Positions 45,973-55,445 of a DNA stretch of 64,000 nt are shown piece by piece. The notes under the pieces are model-generated. The model saw only the letters and a list, made by a program, of their open reading frames with translations. It searched no databases and had not been told where the DNA came from. This DNA is from Pyricularia pennisetigena (lineage: Eukaryota > Ascomycota > Sordariomycetes > Magnaporthales > Pyriculariaceae): contig NC_043740.1 in assembly GCF_004337985.1 (NCBI RefSeq), forward strand, positions 2,190,874 to 2,254,873, in the 5' to 3' direction. The position numbers were made by a program, and so were the translations under genes. Position 1 is the first letter of the stretch. Every line of letters starts with the position of its first letter.

Positions 45973-48013
45973 ATGGATCCGCTAGAAGAAGCGCCGTGGG
46001 CTGACGCGGCTACGACCAACACGAGCCAGTCGTCCTCCCAGCATCAGCAGCAGGACGACAACAACGCTATTTCAAAGCCATCAGAAAGCAGTGCGGGTGG
46101 CTCCAGCTCCCTCTCTGCTAGCACCGGAGGTGCGCGACCGTCCAGACTCACGCCCCGTCGGCTCGTCGCCCAGCCTACCCGCCTGCAAGCTGTCGAGGAT
46201 GACCCGCTCGGCCCTCTCGGAGCACCGCCATCAGCCGGCGCGACCACTCCTGGCGCAGCTCCGCTATCGGAGAACTTGTCACCCACGGGCGGCTCTTCCG
46301 ACACAGGCCCGCCCGCGCCACCCAAGGAGCACTCGCTCGCGATACGGCCCGGCGGAGGAGCGCAGCAGCGCAGGGGAGGGCCTCCGGACCCGCACCGGAT
46401 CGACGACGACGACGACGACGACCGATTGTTCGACACCACCAACCGTGGGCCCAGGGTTCCGCCACCTGTCGCGCCGGCGCCGCAGGGCTCCGGCGGGGCG
46501 GCAAGGCCCGGCGGGGTGGCGCAGAGCGTGAGCATCGAGCAGGCAGCCAAGCCGACATTTTGGATCACGGTTGGCGACCCGCACAAGGTTGGAGATTTGA
46601 CTAGTTCGCATATTGTGTATTCCGTGCGAACAAAGGTACGCTACGCCTACAGCACCCCTTTTGCAAGCTTGTGAAGACCTCGGCTAACCATGACGCACAT
46701 GTAGACGACATCGAAGGGTTACAAACAACCCGAGTTCGAGGTCAAGAGACGATACCGGGACTTTCTGTGGCTCTACAACACGCTCCATGGAAACAACCCT
46801 GGCGTCGTGGTTCCGCCGCCGCCTGAGAAGCAGGCCGTTGGCCGTTTCGAGAGCAACTTTGTTGAGTCTCGACGGCAAGCACTCGAGAAGATGCTCAATA
46901 AGATCGCGGTGCATCCGACACTGCAGCACGATCCGGACTTGAAGCTATTTCTGGAGAGCGAGTCGTTCAATGTTGACATCAAGCACAAGGAACGGAGAGA
47001 GCCTCTCAACATGGTTGGCGGCGAGAGCAAGGGCATGTTCAGCAGTCTAGGCATCGGAGGTAGCACGAACAAGTTTGTTGAGCAGGACGATGTAAGTTCT
47101 TCCTCTTGGCAGACGCAGCAGACATGGTGTGGCGACTAATGGCGGTGATCCTTTGGTACAGTGGTTCCACGAGCGCCGGGTTTACCTTGACGCAATGGAA
47201 AATCAGCTCAAAGCCCTGCTAAAGGCGATGGAGACTATGGTCGGCCAACGCAAGGCAATGGCCGAGGCTGCAGGTGACTTTTCGGCATCGCTGCACGCCT
47301 TATCGACGGTGGAGCTTTCCCCGGCACTGTCGGGCCCCCTAGATGCTCTTTCAGAACTGCAGACAACGATTCAGGACGTATACGACCGTCAAGCACAGCA
47401 GGACGTTCTGACATTTGGAATCGTCATCGAGGAGTATCTCCGGCTCATCGGTAGCGTCAAGCAAGCATTTGCACAGCGACAAAAGGCCTTTTACGCATGG
47501 CATGGTGCGGAGACAGAGCTTAACAAGCGACGGGCCACGCAGGACAAGCTGCTGCGTCAGGGCCGGTCGCAACAGGATAGGCTCAACCACGTCGGTGCCG
47601 AGGTCGCCGATGCCGAACGCAAGGTACACCAGGCGCGGCTGCTCTTTGATGACATGGGCAAATTGATGCGTACTGAGCTGGATAGGTTTGAGAGGGAGAA
47701 GGTGGAGGACTTCAAGAGCGGCGTGGAGACGTTCCTGGAAAGCGCCATTGAGGCACAGAAAGAGGTCAGTGTTTGGATTGCTTGTTGGTGTCCTCTTTTC
47801 GTGCTTTTGATTGCTAACATCAAGAGCTGAAATGTTTAGTTGATCGAGAAGTGGGAGACCTTTCTCATGCAGCTGGATGCCGACGATGATGAAGCAGCGT
47901 TCTACAAACCGCCTGTCCTGGCTTCGGCTGACAACGGTGGCGGCAACAACAAGCCAGCCGGACAAACGGCTGTGGATCGGGCCCGTGCAAGGATCGACGA
48001 AGACTCGGATTAG
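45973..48013 (+). CDS. VPS5: Retromer sorting nexin Vps5 (SNX1-like, PX-BAR)
   Basis: Four exons: 45973-46635, 46705-47091, 47162-47764 and 47840-48013 (introns 69, 70, 75 nt), 608 aa. A disordered Ser/Pro/Gly-rich N-terminus of about 190 residues includes a run of Asp encoded by GAC repeats. The PX domain starts at PTFWITVGDPHKVG and has the phosphoinositide-binding RRYRDFLWLY (near residue 236) and a downstream FESNFVESRRQALEKML. The C-terminal BAR domain is helical (WFHERRVYLDAMENQLKALL, then EKVEDFKSGVETFLE and LIEKWETFL). In the family Vps5 pairs with Vps17 to form the membrane-bending part of retromer on endosomes. It is convergent with the bL31m gene. Confidence 0.94.
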
Positions 48014-48469
48014 GGTTTCGTGAAGCCATATCCTGCTGCTTTGCCCTGAAGAGTTGGATTCTGAGCGCCGGCTACTACGATACCTTCGACAGAGAGATTT
48101 TGTCGTCGGAAGATGCGCCCCTGATCGCTTGTTAATGGTTATCTACCAGTGGTGCCTTTGTTAATTGATACAGAGTAATGGGACTTCAGAAAAGTTCTGT
48201 ATTGTCCAAAGAAAGCATATATACCTCCGCATCATATACAGGACATTTTCGGTCAAGATAGCAGCCAGGGCAAAGTGACAAAAAAAAAAAAAAGGTGTTT
48301 CCGTGATATTATCATACAACAGCCTAATCTCGACTGTAGATTCTTGATGGTACAAATAGGTACAGTGGTTACGGGACACGGGATGACGCCGTATTTCACG
48401 CCAGCATTGCAATCCTTCGTTCTCCCACCTATCGACAAGAAAGAAAACAAAATCTGCCGCAGGTCCCAT
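48014..48469. other. Convergent intergenic region, VPS5 / bL31m
   Basis: Holds the two 3' flanks; an A13-14 tract near 48280. No gene seen. Confidence 0.5.
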
Positions 48470-49084
48470 CTATTTCTTGCCCTTCTTCTTTCCTGCCTTT
48501 TCCGCCTTGGCGGCCTCCTTTGCATTCATGCCTGTTGCACCTGCGTCCATACCGGCAGCCGTAGCATATCCTCCGATAAGGTCGGTCAAGTCCAAGACGT
48601 CCTCCTCGGGCGCGGCAGCAACGGTAGCAGCAGCATCACCACCGTCCGAGGCGGCTGATGCCGCGGCGCGAGGGTCTTCCTTCTTGGCGGCGTCCCAGCC
48701 GCGACCGAAACGCTCTCTGAAGGCGGCCAGCTTTCCGGCCTCGTCAACCTCGACGTTGCGCAGCGACGAGTCCGAGGGCTGCCAGCGGGCATTGTTGCGC
48801 GTGTCCTTGGCGGAGCGGTAGATGGGGTGCGGGCTCGTGGTGCGGACCGTGTAGGTGCTGCCGTCCGACAGCTGGATCATCTGCGTAAAGGTGTAGGGGC
48901 GCCGCGGCCGGTGGATCAGCGTCGCGTGCCGCACCTGCTGGCTGCTGCCGCTGCCGCCGCTGCCGCTCGTCCTGCTGACGGTCTCGGTGGTCATGTGTGC
49001 GGGAGAGAGGGTAGGGCGGGTGGCGTTGCCGGCGAGGAGGGTAGAGGCTCGCGCCGGGAGGAGGTGTGACGGGAGCTTGCCCAT
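48470..49084 (-). CDS. MRPL36: Mitochondrial large ribosomal subunit protein bL31m
   Basis: Single exon, 204 aa, minus strand. The N-terminus (MGKLPSHLLPARASTLLAGN) is basic and without acidic residues, like a mitochondrial presequence. The bL31m core is seen in HATLIHRPRRPYTFTQMIQL, SDGSTYTVRTTSPHPIYRS and KDTRNNARWQPS. A C-terminal extension ends in Lys-rich AGKKKGKK. In the family (yeast Mrpl36, bacterial L31 relatives) this is a structural protein of the mitochondrial large subunit. It is divergent from the flavin-reductase-like gene, which also has a presequence-like N-terminus. Confidence 0.87.
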   Translation of the reverse strand: MGKLPSHLLPARASTLLAGNATRPTLSPAHMTTETVSRTSGSGGSGSSQQVRHATLIHRPRRPYTFTQMIQLSDGSTYTVRTTSPHPIYRSAKDTRNNARWQPSDSSLRNVEVDEAGKLAAFRERFGRGWDAAKKEDPRAAASAASDGGDAAATVAAAPEEDVLDLTDLIGGYATAAGMDAGATGMNAKEAAKAEKAGKKKGKK

Positions 49085-49582
49085 CGTGGCGGTTTTGGTT
49101 TCTTTATTTTAAATTTTTTTTATAGTGGCGTATGTTTGATCTTTTCAAGTCTTGTTGATGTATATTCGGTTTTCGTTATTTCTTTTTTGGGGAGTGTCAA
49201 CAGTTTTCAAATATAAGGAATTGTAGATGCTGTGCCAGGCAAAACCAGCTCAATGCCAGTGATCGCGCATGGCAGCTGGAACAATTTTTGGCGGAGTCGC
49301 AATAGGCCGTGCACTATTCGACCCCTGTCAATTGAGCGGACGTCGATTAGAGGTGGGGCGCCTAGCAGCCGCAGGTACCAGCGGACAAGCTCCCCCTTGC
49401 CATGGAGCCTTTCCCAGTATCGATAAGCGTAGACTAAGCAAAAAAAGTTGTTGGACGACGCCATACAGGATCCATTTTCAGTGACGTGCATCTACTCTTG
49501 CACTTTACAGTGGGCGATCTGTGATTCTTTTCCGCAGCACAAAGACCCCACGGTTCTTCACTCTATGGGATGACCGCTTGAG
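49085..49582. promoter_or_regulatory. Divergent promoter region, bL31m / flavin reductase-like
   Basis: 498 bp shared by two genes that both appear to encode mitochondrial proteins. T-rich stretches lie just upstream of bL31m. No further gene seen. Confidence 0.5.
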
Positions 49583-50644
49583 ATGAAGAGCTGCCGTGGG
49601 CTTGCCGCCATTGCCAAGAGCACGCTGTGGCACTCAAATCCGAGCACAACATTTCCCTTCTGGACGCGTTCTAGTGTCCGACATGTAAAGCCGCCAGGTG
49701 GTTTTGGTGTGGCTGTGGGCCGGAACTGTGAGTGACTTGATTTCTGTAGGGCTTTGTGGTTGATCTTGATGACGATCCTCTATGTTGAATATATCAAATA
49801 TAGAGAAAGCGGTTGCTGATAAGTCCCGCCTGTAGCATCGGCCCGCCAAATAGCCACAGCACATCCTGGCTGGAGCGCTGCGCCGCTTCCTTCTGCTCCG
49901 GATGTTGCCAATCGTGTCAAAGCTGTTTTGCGCCGGATGCCGCAGTCAGTTGTGGTGATTACCGCCGCCGGAATATCTCCAGCCGAGGGACGTGGCAGTG
50001 CCATGTCTGCAAAGCAGGATGTGGAACCCGTTGGTATGACTGTGTCATCCTTTGCCTCGTTGGATCTGGATGGGGACGTGGCTGCCGTCGCCTTCAACGT
50101 CAAGAGGCCAAGCAGGACACTGGACGCGATTGCCCGGGGTGGTGGTGCGTTCAACGTCCACGTACTGGCGGGCACCGACGCCGGCGCCCGTGTCGCGCAT
50201 CACTTTACGCGACCCAACGGGGCGAACTCGTACGAGGTCGAGGATGGGGAACTCGAACCCAGCAAACCAAGAGCGGCATTGGGTCTTTTTGATGAGCTGC
50301 AGAGGAGAACGGGTTGCGTTGCCATCTCTACCGACTCGGGCCATCGAGATCAAGCCAGTCCGCCGATGCTCCAGGGCCCAGGGGTTCTCTACATCCTCAA
50401 GTGCGCCCTGTCAGAGTCGTCGGAGAGAATATTGCTGCCCATCATGAACCATACAATCGTCGTCGCGGGAGTGACAGACGTCGTGGCAGGCGAGTTGCCT
50501 CTGAAGGAGGACGAACAAGGGGTTGGGTCTCTCGTTGCAACCCATACCACACTTGGATTGACGTATGGAGATCGTCAATACCGAAGTCCGGGCAGTGTTA
50601 TTCTCAATGGGAACGGGTCTGCCCCGAAGCCCTCTAAAAGTTGA
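49583..50644 (+). CDS. Flavin reductase-like FMN-binding protein, probably mitochondrial
   Basis: Two exons, 49583-49727 and 49824-50644 (96-nt intron GTGAGT...GATAAG, phase 1), 321 aa. The first about 90 residues are rich in Arg/Ser/Ala with few acidic residues (MKSCRGLAAIAKSTLW, FWTRSSVRHVK), suggesting mitochondrial import. The flavin reductase domain begins around RMPQSVVVITAAG and has the FMN-binding segment VGMTVSSFASLDLDG, then RPSRTLDAIARGGAFNVHVL-like sequence and HTIVVAGVTDVV. In the family such proteins bind FMN and reduce flavin with NAD(P)H, often to feed a monooxygenase; no partner gene is adjacent. Between the strands there is an insert (about residues 150-215) with GERE-type charge. 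Exact substrate unknown. Confidence 0.83.
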
Positions 50645-51180
50645 GCGGGCTAGCAAAGTTTGCAATGTTGTCATAGGCCGAGGCCAGCCCAGGGGCTCAC
50701 AGGCTTTCCAAGTCACTTGTTTGGCCTCTGGGCGGACATTCAAGTCACTCAGCTGTTGCTGTAAATGCCAGTCGAGAACTCTGAGGTTTGTAAGATGGTG
50801 TACTATCCGATGTAATATAAAAATACCCAGGGAGTGGATAAAAGCATACAATGGAATGTTAAAATAGACAATTGGCTTAGAGGGAGCCCGTACTGGCAGT
50901 TGCAAAGTATGAAATGAGCAAGTCCTTGGGTATACATTTTTGGGAGCATGGACGGAATCCTTGTATCACTTGGCGAGTTGCCTAGGCCAGGTCACTTTAA
51001 ACCACATGGAGTTTCGAGACGCCAAAGACTAGATTCTTGCCGTCCAGCTCCACCTAACCTCTACAAACGCCTTGTCTTAAACAAACTCCAAAAGTCCTCC
51101 AGAAAAGCCTCCAACCAGCTCCTTCAACCCAAGCATCTATTGTGCTCATTCCCTCCACAACAGCGACGAAGATCTTTGCA
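50645..51180. other. Convergent intergenic region
   Basis: 536 nt between the flavin reductase-like stop and the stop of the secreted-protein gene. No coding frame supported. Confidence 0.5.
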
Positions 51181-51871
51181 TCATCCAATGGGCGAGCCAA
51201 ACTTGTTGTAGCCACCAACGGCAGGGAAGTTTCCATCGCTTTGATCGACGTACAGCCGCGGCTCAAGCCTGTTATAGGAAGATATACATGGAGTCAGTCA
51301 GACACAGTTTCGCATTCTTCTGCAGTCGACTAAGACGATCACGAATAAACATGTCAAAAGTCATATAGACCGCGAACTTACGGCGCATCGAACACAGTGC
51401 AGACGGCCCAGGACTTTGGAGCTGCAGGCCTACTGCTGTCTGTATATTGCTCACGAGATTCTGTTAGTTGATCCTATGTGTGGCTCTGATGAGGGGGTCC
51501 ATATTAATGAAGCAGTGTGGTGCTCTTACCGAAGCTCGTGAACATTGACATACAGCCCCTCGTCCCGTCGCAGAGGTTCTGACAGTAGAAAGCGGCGTAG
51601 TCGTATTCCCCTGGGAAATTGAGGCCGTATGTCTATTCATCAAAACCAGAGTCAGATAGTCGAGAAGGCGGCATGAAATAGCTGCTACATAACTCACGGC
51701 ACTTCCTGCTAATACATGCTGGGCTGCCCAGTCGGGGTCGATTCGATATTGTGCGCTTGCGCGGCTCAGGCTTGAGGATACCTGGGAGTAGTATATGGGC
51801 CAGGCTTTTACGACACCTCCCATTGGGCTCAAGAACAGAGCCAGGGCGGCCAGGATCCTCGCGGTGGACAT
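51181..51871 (-). CDS. Small secreted protein with four cysteines (candidate effector)
   Basis: Four exons on the minus strand: 51871-51698, 51632-51530, 51460-51382 and 51268-51181, with introns of 65, 69 and 113 nt; every join is in phase and the product is 147 aa. The first 23 residues (MSTARILAALALFLSPMGGVV) form a signal peptide, probably cut after VKA. The mature part has exactly four cysteines: YAAFYCQNLCDGTRGCMSMF and WAVCTVFDAP, a spacing reminiscent of PAN/Apple-like folds in fungal secreted proteins. A C-terminal tail ends NKFGSPIG. I do not recognise a family with certainty. A role in the extracellular space is inferred from the signal peptide; calling it an effector is speculation. 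Confidence 0.8.
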
Positions 51872-53368
51872 TTTGTTTTGTAAGACTGAAAACGGTATAT
51901 GTCTGATTTTTCTATAGTGTGATGCTGTGTCTATCCGCAATGAGAAAGGACCAAAAACCGAAAATATGTTACTGCTTGACCAGACGCGTAAAGACGACGA
52001 TTATGAGCGGATGTTATACTCTTAGAGAAAGCATAGAGACATGCCGACAGCGACTTTGCAAGGCTATATGGCTCCACGGACAAATAGCATCCACAAAACA
52101 AAACAAAACAAAACAAAACACAGCAGGTGCTGCCTTGGATTCGCCAAACAGAATTGCCACAATATTGCTTTTGTTCACAGGAGAATGACGACCAATTGTA
52201 ACTTCTCTCGGTATGATTCAAAATATGCAAGGAGGAGTCGTACCTGAGGGACAGTGAGATTTTGTGCAACGTACCAGATCATGTCTAGGCCAGTAGCTGC
52301 CCGACTTTGACATATTCCATTACCACGAGATGGAGGCCTCTTAGCTTCAATCTTGCCTCCAATTTACCCCATTACCGACCGAGACATGAAAGCGGCAAGC
52401 TGGCGATGAGCAAGTGTCATAATGGGCAAGCGTGTTTGTTTGTCCTTCCTCGCTCCGACGCGCAATCATCAATCAACAGCGGGATGTCGGTGAGAGAACG
52501 GGTAACCAAGGGGTTCGACGCAGTATATGGATACGTTTGTTCAATGATCAAGTTGTGACAGCAGGGCGTTCAAAATGGGCAAGCAACCTAGAGGTCACGC
52601 CTATGTGAAATCAATTCATGTGTATTGATCGTACGCTTCGCACTCTGAGCACACTTTTCACGGCAGGGAGCTTGATAGGTAGTTCAAAATTATCCTCGGC
52701 CTCATCGACGCCATTGCGCTGAATAATCGCCAAAGCACTTTCGGTCGCAGAAAAAGTCAGAAGATGCCAGGCGTATTGGGTAGGTTTCCAATGTATTCTC
52801 CGGCTCGGGTAACTGCATCACTAATGCGTGGAAACAGATGCGGGCGATGAGGTGATCGGTGGGTGGGAGGCATGATTGGCCTGACTATACTTCATGGAGT
52901 AACGGGCCCAATTGGTAATCCACGCACGTCACCCATGTTGGTTGACCCGAAAGGGGAGAATGCAGGAGCTTTTTGTGTTCTTTCTTTTTGGCTTCGGACC
53001 ATCATTGGTATTCACAGGAATTGACCACAGGATTACGGAATACAACAGACACTCTTTCTTGAATCGGCCATGGAAGAAAGCATCAATAGTGGGTACCTCT
53101 CAAGTGGAGCTTAGATTGCTTTGGTTTGTGTGTATTGAAGTGCCCCAAGGTGCTGTACCTTACCCGAGCCAGGACGGAGTTGGGCCGAATTAGCGAGCAC
53201 TTGCGTCAATGATTGATTGTTAAGCAGCCCGCACTGGAGACAAGCTACTTGCCTGCGGTTGCATTTCTAATCCACCCCATATACCACAACCAGCCGGCCG
53301 CGAGCTCCCTTTCATCCAATGCCGGCTCGAACCAGTTGCAGCAGGACCCCGCGTCTTTCCGCATCGAG
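51872..53368. promoter_or_regulatory. Divergent region, secreted protein / glutathione transferase, 1.5 kb
   Basis: No coding frame supported. It holds the promoters of both genes and an (AAAAC)5 pentanucleotide tract at 52093-52121. The length is unusual compared with the other divergent regions here, so upstream regulation may be complex (inference). Confidence 0.45.
52093..52121. repeat. AAAAC pentanucleotide repeat
   Basis: Five tandem AAAAC units within the divergent region upstream of the secreted-protein gene. Confidence 0.9.
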
Positions 53369-54659
53369 ATGTGGTCCTCACTGACTCGGCAAAGTATATG
53401 TTCGAGGGGTTCCTCCCGACCTTGGAAGCAGCTAGTTGGAGCTCTATCGTCATCACAGCTAACAGCAGCTTCTCGCGCCCACGCCGTCCGTCCTCGACCT
53501 CAAACTCAAAACGCTTACTACTCGTCTCTCAAAACTACAACAGGGGCACCAAGCACTAGTCAACCCGTCAACATGGGAATCAAAACCGACATTCACCTGT
53601 ACACCACCGGTACCCCCAATGGCATCAAGGTGTCTATCCTGCTCGAGGAGCTGGGCCTCGAGTACCAGGTGACCAAGATCGACATCATGAAGAACGTGCA
53701 AAAGGAGCAATGGTTTCTTGACATCAACCCCAACGGTCGCATCCCGGCATTGACCGACACTTTTACCGATGGCAAGACCATCAATTTGTTTGAGAGCGCC
53801 TCCATCATGCAGTACCTTGTGGACCGTTATGACACGGAGCACAAGGTGTCGTACCCCCACGGTTCCAGGGAGCACTACCAGGTCCAGAACTGGCTCTACT
53901 GGCAGATGGGCGGCCTTGGTCCCATGCAGGGTCAGGCGAACCACTTCAGCCGTAAGTCTGCAACGCTTTTGATATCTATTTGATTTGAGCCAAACATTGT
54001 GCTCGCTGGCTCTCAAGACAGCCGGGGTCGGTTGGTGTCACAAACCAGCGAGCCCCTACCCCATGCTGTCAGCCGCGCGGCGCCGTACATAACAACCATG
54101 CGAAAAAAAAAACCCTTGTGGAATATTCGTGTCCCGCGACCCATGACATGAGGGATACCAGCTCACCGGTCATAACAAACTTCCAGGCTACGCCCCGGAG
54201 AAGATCCAGTACGGCATTGACAGGTACCAAAACGAGACCCGTCGCCTTTATGGAGTCATGGAGACGCAGCTCGCTAGCAACCCGTCTGGATACCTTGTCG
54301 GTGACAAGGCGACCATCGCAGACTTTGCCTGCTGGGGATGGGTAGCTGGTTACTGTAAGTAGTGCTTGGTTTCTTGCCCATGGCCGTGATTATACTCTGT
54401 GGATCAGTTCACAATTTGCTGACAGCAATCAACCACGCGCCAACCAGCATGGTGTGGAATTGATATCGAGCCGTTCCCTCACTTGAAGGCATGGCTCTTC
54501 AAGCTCAAGGAGAGACCCGGTCTCGACAAGGGTCGCAACGTGCCTACTCCGCACACGGCTCTCGACCATGTCGGTAAGAGCCAGGAGGAGCTGGACAAGA
54601 TGGCCGAGGAGTCCAGGAAGTGGATTCAGGCAGGAATGGCCGCTGATGCGAAGAAATAG
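53369..54659 (+). CDS. Glutathione S-transferase (Ure2/GstA-like), possible dual start
   Basis: Three exons: 53369-53951, 54187-54354 and 54448-54659 (introns 235 and 93 nt). From the ATG at 53369 the protein is 320 aa; from the internal ATG at 53573 (MGIKTDIHLYT) it is 252 aa, the usual GST length. The 68-residue extension (MWSSLTRQSICSRGSSRPWK...) has many Arg/Ser and almost no acidic residues, like a mitochondrial presequence. The thioredoxin-like domain has TGTPNGIKVSILLEELGLEY, NPNGRIPALTD and the glutathione-contact LFESASIMQYL. The helical domain includes VQNWLYWQMGGLGPMQGQ and DKATIADFACWGWV. The family conjugates or reduces with glutathione, usually in the cytosol. Two initiation sites could give two locations (inference). 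Confidence 0.9.
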
Positions 54660-55445
54660 GTTCGTCCGACATGCGCAGTAAATACTGAATGAATAAGACA
54701 GACGATTGAAAGTGCTTGAGGTCTGATTTGTAAGTTTCTGCGGGCTCCGACGTATGAGGAGTGTCAGTGCTATTGCAAAGTTCTGGACCATGTAGTAGTG
54801 TAATATTTTATTCGGAAACATTTCACGAGACTGCCATGAATCTGATGAGATTATTGATGCACACGAACGTAATCGTGCAGTCTGAATGAGTGGTAGGAGA
54901 GCCATATATTCAGGTAGGGTGCGCTATCTAGGCTAAGGAGCGTGGCAGCGCTTTTATGGTGTGCACAGCGCTGACTAAGCTCCTCTGGTCATGTGATGCC
55001 AAGATCTATCTACTGCAACAATTATTGACATTGTGTTTTTTTTTTTTTTTTTTTTTGCCTCATTTGCATCTGACCAAGGAGCGCTGTGTTGGAAAGAATT
55101 GAAGAATTGACGGCGTACTAGGGACATGCATGTGTACGGTATACCTAATTTAGCACCATCGCTTTCAATGCACCCTGCTGTGCCCCACCTCAGCTTGGCG
55201 AGCGCCGTCTCGCCATTGGCCCGATACGCATTGCTATCGTTTGCATTCATGCTTATTCTGGCTTATGTAAACTAGGCCAAATTTCCAGCGTGGATCTGGA
55301 TTCTTATTCTGTTTCTCGAACCTGGCGCCGCGAGCTGCATGCAACGCTGCTTACACGCCATATCCAAACCGCAAATTTCTTTGCACATCAATCCTACCCT
55401 TCTCCGTCCCATTTCCTGCGTGGCATCGCCACTGCTACTAAAAAA
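54660..55445. other. Intergenic, GST to MSL5
   Basis: Tandem spacer with a T-tract near 55036-55056. The last 150 nt lead into the MSL5 start. No gene seen. Confidence 0.5.

Noticed and set aside
46044..46611. Minus-strand frames (up to 180 codons) opposite VPS5 exon 1
   Set aside because: Low-complexity GC-rich disordered region on the sense strand explains them.
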